Shown in pieces: positions 1-8,710 of a DNA stretch of 64,000 nt. The notes under the pieces were generated by a model that worked only from the letters and a program-made list of their open reading frames with translations, searched no databases and was not told where the DNA came from. The position numbers and the translations under genes were made by a program. This DNA is from a bacterium (GTDB lineage: Bacteria > Cyanobacteriota > Vampirovibrionia > Gastranaerophilales > Gastranaerophilaceae). Every line of letters starts with the position of its first letter. Within the stretch, counting starts at the first letter, position 1. The stretch lies in the NCBI GenBank assembly GCA_017396025.1, contig JAFQNF010000037.1:1-64000 (forward strand), read 5' to 3'.

Positions 1-260
1 CCACCTGCAAACAATGGTGATCTGATTGAACCAGCTCTTGCTCTACCTGTACCTTTTTGTTTCCATGGTTTTCTACCACCGCCAGAAACTTCTGCTCTTG
101 TTTTTGCGCAAGCATTTCCGCCTCTAGCATTATTTAATTGTCTTCTTAATGCCATATGCATTACGTGCAAATTTGGCTCTACTCCGAATACTTTATCATC
201 AAGAGCGATTTGGCCAACTTGCTTTCCGCTTGTACTTAATATTGAAACTTCTTTTGTCAT
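1..260 (-). CDS. rplD: 50S ribosomal protein L4 (partial, C-terminus outside window)
   Basis: This is the N-terminal 86 codons of ribosomal protein L4, a 23S rRNA-binding large-subunit protein whose extended loop lines the peptide exit tunnel. The ATG is at 260 on the minus strand. The translation carries the conserved L4 signature [19 protein letters not shown], which identifies the family clearly. It lies downstream of rplC in the usual S10-operon order (S10, L3, L4). The 126-bp gap between rplC and rplD is larger than normal for this operon and contains a degenerate copy of the interspersed repeat found elsewhere in the window. The gene is cut off by the window edge, not truncated biologically. 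Confidence 0.96.
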   Translation of the reverse strand, partial: MTKEVSILSTSGKQVGQIALDDKVFGVEPNLHVMHMALRRQLNNARGGNACAKTRAEVSGGGRKPWKQKGTGRARAGSIRSPLFAG

Positions 261-299
261 AATTTATTTTTCCTTGTTTTGTTTTTATTTTCTTGAATT

Positions 300-390
300 T
301 CCTTTACGCTCTAGCCTGCCGTTCGTTAGCTTTCGCTGTCCTCTCTTCGGCTCTCGCTTACCGAACTTTGTCCGTCCGGAAATTCGCTAG
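300..390. repeat. Degenerate interspersed repeat in the rplC-rplD gap
   Basis: The segment around 345-388 resembles the tail module of the repeats at 15490-15530 and 17590-17632 (CGCTTnCCGnATTT-ATCCGTCCGnAATTTCGCT). It is GC-richer than its surroundings and overlaps the rplC stop. No second unit or intact terminal repeat is seen, so this looks like a decayed fragment. Confidence 0.55.
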
Positions 391-1022
391 TTCCATTTAA
401 CTCTTGATGGTACAACTGTTACTAATTTTCCTTCAGGACCAGGTACTGAACCTTTAACTAATAACAAATTATTTTCGCTATCAACTCTTACTACTGTAAG
501 TTTTGAAATAGTAACTCTTTCGTTACCCATGTTTCCAGCCATTCTTTTACCTTTGATTACACGGCCTGGTGTTGTACCTGCACCGATTGAACCTGGTTCT
601 CTGTGGTTTTTAGAACCGTGAGCCATTGGTCCACGTCCAAAGTTCCATCTTTTAACTGTACCTTGGAAACCTTTACCGATTGATGTACCTGTTACATCTA
701 CTTTTGTTCCTTCTGTTAGAACTGATAAGTCAATTTTTTGACCTACTGTGTATGCTTCAGGATTATCTAATCTGAATTCTTGTAAATGTCTGAAATTTTC
801 TAGTCCGTTTTTCTTAAAATGTCCTAATTCAGCTTTTGTTAAATGTTTTTCTTTTGCTGGAACTACACCAACTTGAATTGCATTGTAACCATCTGAATCA
901 ACAGTTTTTACTTGTGTAACTGTTAACGGATTAACTTTTATTACTGTTACGGGAATTGCAAGTCCTTGTTCGTCAAATACTTGTGTCATCCCAAGTTTTT
1001 CACCTATTACTCCCAGTGTCAT
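387..1022 (-). CDS. rplC: 50S ribosomal protein L3
   Basis: L3 is an early-assembly large-subunit protein that contacts the peptidyl transferase region of 23S rRNA. At 211 residues it has the normal bacterial length. It starts with the typical IGEKLGMTQVF and carries the conserved tunnel-proximal segment FGRGPMAHGSKNHREPGSIG followed by KRMAGNMG. An AAAGGTG ribosome-binding site lies just upstream of the ATG. It is the second gene of the S10 operon, after rpsJ and before rplD. The start and the family assignment are secure. Confidence 0.98.
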   Translation of the reverse strand: MTLGVIGEKLGMTQVFDEQGLAIPVTVIKVNPLTVTQVKTVDSDGYNAIQVGVVPAKEKHLTKAELGHFKKNGLENFRHLQEFRLDNPEAYTVGQKIDLSVLTEGTKVDVTGTSIGKGFQGTVKRWNFGRGPMAHGSKNHREPGSIGAGTTPGRVIKGKRMAGNMGNERVTISKLTVVRVDSENNLLLVKGSVPGPEGKLVTVVPSRVKWN

Positions 1023-1130
1023 ATTTCACCTTTCTTTTGTGAGCGCTACGTTTGTCTACTTGCCTCGTAGATCACATTCAATTTATAAGGAGATTCCTTC
1101 TATTAAATTGTATGTGCCTGTTAAATCTTT

Positions 1131-1448
1131 TTACAGTTTAACTTCGATATCTACTCCGGCAGGCAAATCCATTCTTGTTAATTCTTCTGTTGTTTGTGCT
1201 GTCGGATCATAAATATCTATGATTCTTTTGTGTATTCTCATCTCAAAATGTTCTCTTGATTTTTTGTCAACGTGAGGTGAGCGAAGTACACAATATAAAC
1301 GACGTTTTGTTGGTAATGGAACAGGTCCAGCTACTCTAGCTTCTGTTCTTTTAACAACTTCTACAATTTTACTTGCAGATAAGTCGATTAATTTATGATC
1401 GTATGCTTTCAAACAAACTCTGATTCTTTGTTGCTTGCTTTCGTTCAT
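1131..1448 (-). CDS. rpsJ: 30S ribosomal protein S10
   Basis: S10 (also the antitermination factor NusE) is a small-subunit head protein. I choose the ATG at 1448, giving 105 residues beginning [22 protein letters not shown]. An AGGAAG ribosome-binding site stands just upstream, and this matches the usual family length. The reading frame stays open upstream to 1508, but those 20 residues are basic and unlike S10, and fall in the leader. Family motifs include the LIDLSA region, [12 protein letters not shown] and [20 protein letters not shown]. It is the first gene of the operon, with its promoter at 1513-1541. Confidence 0.97.
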   Translation of the reverse strand: MNESKQQRIRVCLKAYDHKLIDLSASKIVEVVKRTEARVAGPVPLPTKRRLYCVLRSPHVDKKSREHFEMRIHKRIIDIYDPTAQTTEELTRMDLPAGVDIEVKL

Positions 1449-1482
1449 TTCCACTTCCTTTTGTCTGATTGACTTACGCATA

Positions 1483-1500
1483 CGGTAATACATTTTACCG
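1483..1500 (-). promoter_or_regulatory. Leader hairpin before rpsJ
   Basis: A perfect 6-bp stem (CGGTAA / TTACCG) with a 6-nt loop lies in the S10 leader, between the predicted promoter and the rpsJ ribosome-binding site. It has no U tract, so it is not an intrinsic terminator. It may be a leader control element, but no homology to the enterobacterial L4-responsive leader is evident. Confidence 0.35.
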
Positions 1501-1512
1501 CTTAGCATAATA

Positions 1513-1541
1513 ACTGTATGTCAAACATAATTCAGAGTCAA
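1513..1541 (-). promoter_or_regulatory. Predicted promoter of the S10 operon
   Basis: On the minus strand there is TTGACT (1536-1541), a 17-nt spacer and TACAGT (1513-1518). The -35 is near consensus and the -10 matches 4 of 6 positions. This would give a leader of roughly 55-60 nt before rpsJ. Confidence 0.55.
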
Positions 1542-1662
1542 CCAGTATTTTTTCCTTTCTTATTTTTTTCTTAATATTTCTTTATTTTTATGTTAATTTC
1601 GTTGACAATGCCCGAAATATTCAACTTTTAGGCATTATTCCATGTTTTTGTTTCAAAACATA

Positions 1663-1700
1663 AAAAGAACCTGTTACCTTAAATGGTAACAGGTTCTTTT
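1663..1700. terminator. Bidirectional terminator overlapping the helicase 3' end
   Basis: A perfect 16-bp inverted repeat (1663-1678 and 1685-1700) with a 6-nt loop and A/T flanks gives a U tract on both strands. The minus-strand helicase stop codon sits in the loop, so the 3' arm on the plus strand encodes the helicase's last residues. It insulates the helicase from the S10 operon. Confidence 0.85.
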
Positions 1701-4700
1701 ATCAATAATTCTCGTGCTTTCATTGCTGTTTGTTTTAACTCAGTAAAGTACGAATCATCTGTTTGCTCAATACCGACTTGTGCCATCTCTCCAATTTGGC
1801 TTAATAAGTCTGCAGTCTGCATAACATTTCTGTAAATCGTTCCTTCATCGGCAGTTTCTTCTGGTGTCATTCTAACAAGTTGCATCCAGTTTGCCATTGA
1901 ATCTTCTGTGTTAGCTTGGTTTAAAGAAGCCCATGCATAAAGCATTTGAGCAGCATCTTTACTATATTTAGCAGGAAGCGCATTAATTCCATTATTTATT
2001 TCTGTTGAAAATACCTCTGATGAAGTTTTTAACAGCTTTTTGAACGCTTGATTTGTTCTGCTTTCATCCCAACCTTTTGTTGCGTCAAAATCTTCTTCAC
2101 TACATACATCTTCAAAATGTTGTAAAGCTTTTATTTTAGCAACCAATTCATCTTTAAGAGTCAATCTCAAGAACATATTTTCTGCTTTGCCATAATCAAG
2201 CTTAATTTGTTCTGGCGGGTTTTTCTTTAAGAATTGGAAATTATCAGCCATGGCATCTGCTATATTTTCTTCTAAATACTGCATATTAACCGCAAGTTTA
2301 ATATCAGCTTCAAGTTCTTTTTGTTGTCTTTCCAAACGAGCTTTCGCTTTACTTCCCTTTGATGATGGGTCAATAGCTGCATGTTCTGCTCTTAATTTAC
2401 CAATATATTGACCAATTGATTTTGTATTAATTCTCTTTTTATATTTTTCAACAGCATCAAGATGAGTTTCTAAAACTTTTGTTGGCACTGTTTCTTTATT
2501 CAATAATGCATTAACAAGTTCTTCAGGCGTGTATGTACCTGTTGTTTTAGTTATCTTATACATTTTAGAACGCTTTTCGCTCAATTCTTTCATTGCACTT
2601 TTTATTTCTTCTTCTGAAGCTTGTGGTTTTTCAATACTTTGAGCAAACTCTAACATTTCCTCATAGCTTGAGAAACTATCAAATGTCTTACCAAATTTAA
2701 CTAGCATTGAAGTAATTGAACTTGTTAAACGTTGTCCAACATTTTTAATGCCATCTTTTGCTTTATCAAATGTCATTGACATATCAGTTTCATAAGAAAT
2801 AGCACCTTCATTTGATTTTGATGGAATGGCAATAGAAGCAGCTACCATTGCTAAAGCTTGTGGAGTAAAGCCTCTAAATACGCCTGAATTTATAGTTTCT
2901 GCAAGTGTTAAAGCATCATAACCTCTAACTTTTGAAGCCATATTTCCAAGCAATGTTGGATAAACAGCGTCACCCTCTTGAACTAAAAAACCTCTATCTA
3001 ATAATATATTAGTTTTTCTTTCACTTATTTCCATAAGTTCAGACATTTTTGCATCTTTTTGGTCAGTACTCTTTCCTTGAACATAGAATGTTTTATCAAA
3101 TATTCCTTCTAATTTAGAACCATCTTGATTATGTTCATAATATCCAGATAAAAACGCATAGTCTGGATTATAATTACTGTTAATTGGATTACATTGTGTA
3201 ACTTCTAAGAATAAGAAATCTTGTTCAGTTGTTCTATCTGTCGGCATTGTATAAACATAACCAACTGTATCAATACCACGACGACCAGCACGTCCAGCCA
3301 TTTGTTTAAATTCATTTGAAGTTAATAATCGAACAGGAACACCATTATCTTCATCATCGTCATCACCGAAGTGTTCTAACTTAACTGATGGATCGTCCTC
3401 TAATAGTTTACCTACATCAGTATCTTCATCACATGGTTTATACGGACTTGAAATAACAACTGTTTTAGCGGGCATATTAATACCAGCAGCTAATGTTTCT
3501 GTCGCTACAACTACTTTTAATAATTTCTTTTGGAATAATTCCTCAATCAACTCTTTTTGACCAGGAATAATGCCTGCATTGTGAATTGCATAACCTTTTT
3601 TCAATGCTTCAACATCTAAATCCGCACCAACATATTTATTTGCTGTATATTTATCTACAGTTTTTTCAATTTGTTCTTTTTCTTCTTTAGTTGTTAAATC
3701 AACACCCTCTTTTGCAAAATATTCAAGCATTTCACGAGAGTAGTTTCTGCTAAATACAAATAATATTGCAGGAAGTTGTTTTTTAGAATTTAAACTTTCC
3801 ACAACCTTTTTAAAATCGCTTAATTTTGGTTTAGAAACAACCGGAGATTCTTCAACTGTTTCACCTCTTTTTATAGCTTTTTTGATTTTCTTTTCATTCT
3901 TTTCATAAGATTGAGTTTCAATCATATCAAACTGAAGCGGAACATGACGAGCTTCTGATGGAATTGAAATTAATGAAACATTATTACCTTTTAAACCACC
4001 AATCCATTTTTCAAGTTCTTTAGGATTGCCAATTGTTGCACTTAATTCTAATGTTTGCACACCTTCAGGTGTATACATAACTGATTCTTCCCAAACAGGT
4101 CCTCTATCTGGGTCGCCAAGATAATGGAATTCGTCAAAAATAACTGTTCCGATATTTTCCATTAATGGATTTTCATCACCATAGAAGTGAGATAAAGCCA
4201 TATTACGATAAACTTCTGTTGTCATAATAATTATTGGCGCTTCAACATTTTCACGTCTATCACCTGTTAAAATACCAACATTTTCATCACCATAAACAGC
4301 TCTAAATTCATTTAATTTTTGGTTACTTAAAGCCTTTAAAGGGGTTGTATAAAAAGTTGTTTTACCCTCTTTCATATTTTTAGTTGCAGCATAGTGCGCA
4401 ATTGCTGTTTTACCTGTACCTGTTGGAGCTTCAACCAAAACATCTTTTCCCGCTAAAAGTGCCTTACCTGCATCAATTTGGAACTTATCTGGAGTACAAC
4501 CAGGTGGCAATTGGAAATAATTATCTTTTAATGTTTGGTTAAAGTCAGTTCCTTTGAAAGAAACCAAGTCTTTTCCAAAATAAACACCAAACATTTTATT
4601 AGCATCATACTGTTTGTTATTAATAGCCAAATTTACAGGGTTTGAACTATATTTTTGTGCCTTTATTTTTTTTACATCTACAGCACTAATTGATGATATT

Positions 4701-4705
4701 TTCAT
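1679..4705 (-). CDS. Ski2-like DExH-box RNA helicase
   Basis: A superfamily 2 helicase of the Ski2/Mtr4 type, likely an ATP-dependent RNA unwindase. I choose the ATG at 4705 (MKISSISAVDV, 1008 residues) because GAGGA lies at good spacing upstream. The frame is open to 4771, but only from a TTG with no ribosome-binding site. Motif I is APTGTGKT (about residues 93-100), motif II is DEFH (191-194), motif III is SAT (222-224) and motif VI is QMAGRAGRRG. The C-terminal half is helical and lysine-rich, as in the DSHCT-type tails of this family, but I cannot confirm that domain by eye. The N-terminus carries VSFKG (48-52), a motif recurring in other proteins here. Cyanobacteria have related helicases. 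The gene is monocistronic and ends in the hairpin at 1663-1700. Confidence 0.85.
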   Translation of the reverse strand: MKISSISAVDVKKIKAQKYSSNPVNLAINNKQYDANKMFGVYFGKDLVSFKGTDFNQTLKDNYFQLPPGCTPDKFQIDAGKALLAGKDVLVEAPTGTGKTAIAHYAATKNMKEGKTTFYTTPLKALSNQKLNEFRAVYGDENVGILTGDRRENVEAPIIIMTTEVYRNMALSHFYGDENPLMENIGTVIFDEFHYLGDPDRGPVWEESVMYTPEGVQTLELSATIGNPKELEKWIGGLKGNNVSLISIPSEARHVPLQFDMIETQSYEKNEKKIKKAIKRGETVEESPVVSKPKLSDFKKVVESLNSKKQLPAILFVFSRNYSREMLEYFAKEGVDLTTKEEKEQIEKTVDKYTANKYVGADLDVEALKKGYAIHNAGIIPGQKELIEELFQKKLLKVVVATETLAAGINMPAKTVVISSPYKPCDEDTDVGKLLEDDPSVKLEHFGDDDDEDNGVPVRLLTSNEFKQMAGRAGRRGIDTVGYVYTMPTDRTTEQDFLFLEVTQCNPINSNYNPDYAFLSGYYEHNQDGSKLEGIFDKTFYVQGKSTDQKDAKMSELMEISERKTNILLDRGFLVQEGDAVYPTLLGNMASKVRGYDALTLAETINSGVFRGFTPQALAMVAASIAIPSKSNEGAISYETDMSMTFDKAKDGIKNVGQRLTSSITSMLVKFGKTFDSFSSYEEMLEFAQSIEKPQASEEEIKSAMKELSEKRSKMYKITKTTGTYTPEELVNALLNKETVPTKVLETHLDAVEKYKKRINTKSIGQYIGKLRAEHAAIDPSSKGSKAKARLERQQKELEADIKLAVNMQYLEENIADAMADNFQFLKKNPPEQIKLDYGKAENMFLRLTLKDELVAKIKALQHFEDVCSEEDFDATKGWDESRTNQAFKKLLKTSSEVFSTEINNGINALPAKYSKDAAQMLYAWASLNQANTEDSMANWMQLVRMTPEETADEGTIYRNVMQTADLLSQIGEMAQVGIEQTDDSYFTELKQTAMKARELLIKEPVTI

Positions 4706-4786
4706 TAATTTGTCCTCTACATTCCTTGTTTGAACTAAACCTTGAAAATATTTTTTTTGCGCTATAAACAAAACATGTTAACAAAT

Positions 4787-6178
4787 TTAAATATTAATTC
4801 CTGTAAATCGTTTTAGTTCTGCTCTATCAAAAACTTCAATATTTTGTTGATTATGAGCAAAAATTATACAAGAAATTAATGGTTTAAACATTTCAAAATC
4901 ATTATAAGAAAGTTTTTTGATTAAATCAGCCATATTATCTGCCAAAAACTCTGTCAAAAGAACTTTGTTTTTAAACACTAAAGAACCATAGTAATCTAAT
5001 GCATCTTTACTTGTAATTCCCTCAAAATAGATAATATCAGGCGATTGAAACTCAATAAATCTCATAGCTTTTTCCATATTAAAGCCAATATTTTCATTAA
5101 GCTCGCATTGATTTACGTGCTCTAAATTGTATTTTGAAATAGATTCAATTGTCATTATATTCTTACTGCCATCGGCAATTTCAGAAAGTATAGAATAAAT
5201 AATGTGAGTTTTACCAGATAATGACGAACCACACACCAAAATAATTCCGGATGATTGCAATTCATTTTTAATAATATTAATTTGGTTTTCGCTTAAACCG
5301 ATTTCATCCATTTTTTTGGGTGGTTTATAGATTTTAAGAGAAATTCTTTCACCATTAATCGTCGGGAATGCCGAAATACTTGCAGTTAAGACAATATCAT
5401 CAACCTTAAAAACAAGCTTTCCTAGCTGTGGTAATTCGCAAACATTTACATCTAACGCAGATAATGCTTTTAATTTAGAAATAAATGGAACAACAAGAAC
5501 TGTCGGTATTTGTCCTGTATTTATCACTTGCGAATCTTGCCTAAAATTAACACTTAAACCATTCGGAACATGTTCAAAGAAAAGTTCATGAACATTATTT
5601 AAAATCGCTTGTTTTAAAATAGCTCTAATTAATATTTGAATATGTTCATCAGATAAAACATCATTATTTAGTTCTTCTTGCCAATCAAATTTAACTTCAT
5701 CTTTTTCTATTTTTATCTGACCAACACTACTAGCGCTATTATAATATTCTTCAATCTTTTTTAGAACCAAACTTTCAGCAGATACAACTGGTTCAATATC
5801 GCAACCTGTTTGCTCAACTATTTTATCGATAGCAAACAAATCCAAAGGATCTGCCATCGCAACAGTTAAAACATTTTCTATTTTAAATAATGGAATGATT
5901 TTATATTTTTGAGCATCATTAAAACTGATATAAGATAAACATCTCGTATCTAATGTATAATCTTTCAAATCAACATAAGGAATATGAAGTTTGCTTTCTA
6001 GGAACTTTAATAAAACTTCTTCTGTAATAAGATTAGATTTAATTAAAATCTGACCAATATTAACATTCTGAGAAACAGCAAGTTCATGGGCTTTTTCGAT
6101 ATCTTCATAACTTACAAGACCATCACGAACCAAATCATATTTTAATTTCTCAAGAGTTTTATTTGTTACTAATTCCAT
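4787..6178 (-). CDS. Divergent GspE/PilB-type ATPase with MshEN N-domain
   Basis: 463 residues, shorter than typical PilB/GspE (about 560). Residues 8-150 form a T2SSE_N/MshEN domain, with NIGQILIKSNLITEE matching the [RN]LG..L...G... pattern that in MshE binds cyclic di-GMP. The ATPase half keeps a Walker A (GSSLSGKT, 317-324) but has a degenerate Walker B (PDIIYFEGI, 380-388, instead of PDVI.VGEIRD). The arginine before it and the metal-binding Cys tetrad of PilB/GspE are absent. It is probably a regulatory or weakly active relative and not the main pilus extension motor. It is the last gene of an operon with a histidine kinase and a response regulator and starts 5 bp after the regulator's stop, which suggests signalling to pili or secretion. 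Confidence 0.75.
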   Translation of the reverse strand: MELVTNKTLEKLKYDLVRDGLVSYEDIEKAHELAVSQNVNIGQILIKSNLITEEVLLKFLESKLHIPYVDLKDYTLDTRCLSYISFNDAQKYKIIPLFKIENVLTVAMADPLDLFAIDKIVEQTGCDIEPVVSAESLVLKKIEEYYNSASSVGQIKIEKDEVKFDWQEELNNDVLSDEHIQILIRAILKQAILNNVHELFFEHVPNGLSVNFRQDSQVINTGQIPTVLVVPFISKLKALSALDVNVCELPQLGKLVFKVDDIVLTASISAFPTINGERISLKIYKPPKKMDEIGLSENQINIIKNELQSSGIILVCGSSLSGKTHIIYSILSEIADGSKNIMTIESISKYNLEHVNQCELNENIGFNMEKAMRFIEFQSPDIIYFEGITSKDALDYYGSLVFKNKVLLTEFLADNMADLIKKLSYNDFEMFKPLISCIIFAHNQQNIEVFDRAELKRFTGINI

Positions 6179-6182
6179 TCAT

Positions 6183-6545
6183 TTATCCTAAATAGCTTTT
6201 CACTTTTTCTACAACAAAATCAACATTAAACGGTTTTGTTATATATTCGTTTGCACCAGTCTCTTCGCCAATTACCTTATCTTCTTCTTGAGAACGTGCT
6301 GTAATCATTAAAATTGGAATATCTTTATATTTGTTGTCATATTTTAAAAGTCTGCTTATTTTATAGCCATTGATTTTTGGCATCATAACATCAAGAATGA
6401 TTAAATCAGGTGAAATTTCTCTTGCTAATTTTAAACCTTCTTCACCATCCATAGCAGTAACACACTCATAACCATTAGCTTCGAGCATAAACTGCAAAAT
6501 TTCAATTATATCTGCTTCATCATCAACTATTAATATCTTTTTCAT
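6183..6545 (-). CDS. Single-domain response regulator (CheY-like)
   Basis: A 120-residue stand-alone receiver domain. The acidic pair D8/D9, phospho-acceptor D52 (LIILDVMMP), T82 and K104 (ITKPF) are all present, so it should be phosphorylatable. There is no output domain, so it must act by protein contact. A strong AAGGGG ribosome-binding site precedes the ATG. Its start overlaps the end of the upstream histidine kinase by 23 bp, implying translational coupling and a kinase-regulator pair. The downstream MshEN-type ATPase is a plausible partner, but that is inferred from position only. Confidence 0.92.
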   Translation of the reverse strand: MKKILIVDDEADIIEILQFMLEANGYECVTAMDGEEGLKLAREISPDLIILDVMMPKINGYKISRLLKYDNKYKDIPILMITARSQEEDKVIGEETGANEYITKPFNVDFVVEKVKSYLG

Positions 6546-8583
6546 TCATATCCCCTTTTGAAAATTCGTTCAGCTTTTCAACCAAAACATTGATATCTTC
6601 CCCATCTTGAGGACATAATGCTGACGAATACATTATATCATAATTTGAATTCTCTTTATTCAAGGTCGCAACATATGTATCAAGCTTGCGCACTTCAAAA
6701 TCATAAACAAAGGAATCCATATCGACAGAGTAACAATAATAATATTTTTTATCATTTTTGATAAAAGTATAATCTTTAAAATTAGATGTTTTTCTAATTG
6801 CGCCATCATTTAATGCTTTTTCAACACCCTCTTGAGCCCCAATTAAGCACATTAGCGCAACATTCATATGTTCTTGTTTCGCTTTTTGAATATCTTGTTC
6901 TAAAGTATGTATATAAATTTCTTTTTCATTCATCAACGGAATAGCAAGATAGAAGGTTGAACCCTTATTAAGTTCACTATTAAGCCAAATAAAACCTTTA
7001 TGAGCTTCCATCAAACGTTTTGCAATAGGTAAGCCAAGACCAGAACCACCAACTTTACGGCTTAATGAGTTTTCTATTTGCTTAAATTGCTCAAATACTT
7101 TACCCCAATCTTCTTTTGCAATACCAATACCACTATCTTTAACCGCAATTTTAACGTATTCATCGCTTAAGTTTTCTGGAATAGAATCAAAGAAAGTGTT
7201 TCGTCTGATTTCATCTGCACTAATTTTTTCGCTTGTAATTTCAATTGTTCCATTTTCTGGCGTAAACTTAATAGCATTAGAAACAAGGTTAGTAAGAACC
7301 TGTTCCATTCTTTGTGTATCGATATAAACAGAATCCAAATTATTATCTAAATTCATACTGATAGTAATATTCTGGTCTTTTGCAAGATTTTCAAGCGTAT
7401 TTTTAACAAGTTCAATTGGCAAATTAATATTAGTTTTCTCAAAACGAAACTCCATTTTACCTGCTTCAATCTTTGATAAATCTAACAAGTCATAAATAAT
7501 AGCACTTAATCTTGTCACATTACGTTTAGCAAGATTTAAAAACTTTTCCATTGTTTCATTAATCTCACCAGTTGTACCTTTTAAGATAATATCTAAAGCG
7601 CTATTTATAGAAGTCAATGGTGTTCTTAATTCATGTGAAACAATTGAAATAAACTCTGATTTTAAACGTTCAAGTTTTTCTAATTTTATATTAGTATCCT
7701 TAATTTCTTCATATAAAATTGCACTCTCCAATGGAAGCGAAACCTGTTTAACAAGTGTAGTAAAACATTTAGTATCCTCTTGTGCAAAATCTGCTTCTCT
7801 AAAAACTTCTATAATTCCATAAAATTTATTTTTAATATTGATAGGCGCAAATAAATTATCGAAGTTAAATACATTTAAGTCATATTCACCGTACTGGTCT
7901 TTAATATTTTTGCTAATTTTTACATCCTCGATTGAAGGATTAATTGAAAATAAATTTTTAAAATTCAATAAAGCTCTTAATTTAATAGCATTTTCCAAAC
8001 GTGCTGAAAGAGGAAAAACTGACTTAATTATGAGTTTAATATCATTAACTTCGTTCAAAATTAAGGCATAGGATAAAGATAATGACAAGCCTTGATCTAA
8101 CCCATCAGTCATAATTTCAATTAACTTAGTTTTATCTAAAGAACCTGCAAGTTGAGTACTTGTGTTATAAAGCACATTTAACTGATAAAGACTTTTTGCT
8201 AAATCATTATTATTTTTAGATAGAACTCTAAATGTTTCTTTTAATTGCATATTAGAGTTTATTGTTGCTTTAAATAATTCTTCATCAATTGGTCTTATTA
8301 TGTATGAATTCGCATATTTCAAAATATCATAGTTAATATTTTTTTCAGGCAGAAGCACAATAGAGCGCATATCCTTTGTTTGCATTGAAAGTTTCAATTT
8401 TCTAATCAAAGTAACAACATCTATATTTTTAGACTCACAATCAAAAAGAAATAAGCCAGCGACGTCATTTTTTACAGCGTCTTCTACTTCTACCTCTGTC
8501 GATAAACACACAACCTGCCCAGAAATCTTTTGAATTTCCGAAATAGTTTCCTTATTATCTGATACTAATACTATTTGACTCAT
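6523..8583 (-). CDS. Hybrid-type sensor histidine kinase (receiver-like, GAF, HisKA, HATPase)
   Basis: 686 residues from the ATG at 8583; an upstream in-frame ATG at 8604 falls in the predicted -10 element. The order is a receiver-like N-terminus that appears degenerate, a GAF-like region (about 130-300), a HisKA domain with phospho-acceptor His in SIVSHELRTPLTS, and an HATPase with N (LVSNAIKF), G1 (DSGIGIA) and G2 (GSGLGLPIAK) boxes. A roughly 120-residue C-terminal extension of unclear nature follows; its end (ALCPQDGEDINVLVEKL) faintly recalls the end of a GGDEF domain. There is no membrane segment, so it should be cytoplasmic. It is the first gene of the operon with the CheY-like regulator and the MshEN ATPase. 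Confidence 0.88.
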   Translation of the reverse strand: MSQIVLVSDNKETISEIQKISGQVVCLSTEVEVEDAVKNDVAGLFLFDCESKNIDVVTLIRKLKLSMQTKDMRSIVLLPEKNINYDILKYANSYIIRPIDEELFKATINSNMQLKETFRVLSKNNNDLAKSLYQLNVLYNTSTQLAGSLDKTKLIEIMTDGLDQGLSLSLSYALILNEVNDIKLIIKSVFPLSARLENAIKLRALLNFKNLFSINPSIEDVKISKNIKDQYGEYDLNVFNFDNLFAPINIKNKFYGIIEVFREADFAQEDTKCFTTLVKQVSLPLESAILYEEIKDTNIKLEKLERLKSEFISIVSHELRTPLTSINSALDIILKGTTGEINETMEKFLNLAKRNVTRLSAIIYDLLDLSKIEAGKMEFRFEKTNINLPIELVKNTLENLAKDQNITISMNLDNNLDSVYIDTQRMEQVLTNLVSNAIKFTPENGTIEITSEKISADEIRRNTFFDSIPENLSDEYVKIAVKDSGIGIAKEDWGKVFEQFKQIENSLSRKVGGSGLGLPIAKRLMEAHKGFIWLNSELNKGSTFYLAIPLMNEKEIYIHTLEQDIQKAKQEHMNVALMCLIGAQEGVEKALNDGAIRKTSNFKDYTFIKNDKKYYYCYSVDMDSFVYDFEVRKLDTYVATLNKENSNYDIMYSSALCPQDGEDINVLVEKLNEFSKGDMNEKDINS

Positions 8584-8602
8584 ACCTAACCACTTTTTTC
8601 CC

Positions 8603-8608
8603 ATTATA
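8603..8608 (-). promoter_or_regulatory. Candidate -10 box for the kinase operon
   Basis: A consensus TATAAT lies 19 bp upstream of the chosen kinase ATG on the minus strand. No good -35 is visible at 16-18 bp, so this is a weak prediction. Confidence 0.4.
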
Positions 8609-8653
8609 CAAGCAAACTCTAAAACCGCTTAACTATATACAATTCTTAACCAT

Positions 8654-8685
8654 TTGGCATGGGTTTTTCATGTTTGTTTTATAAT
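8654..8685 (+). promoter_or_regulatory. Candidate promoter of obgE
   Basis: TATAAT at 8680-8685 lies 25 bp upstream of the obgE ATG. The best -35 is TTGGCA (8654-8659), but the 20-nt spacer is longer than ideal. It is divergent from the kinase promoter. Confidence 0.4.
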
Positions 8686-8710
8686 TTTTTCTGGAAGTAA
8701 AGGTCAAGAA

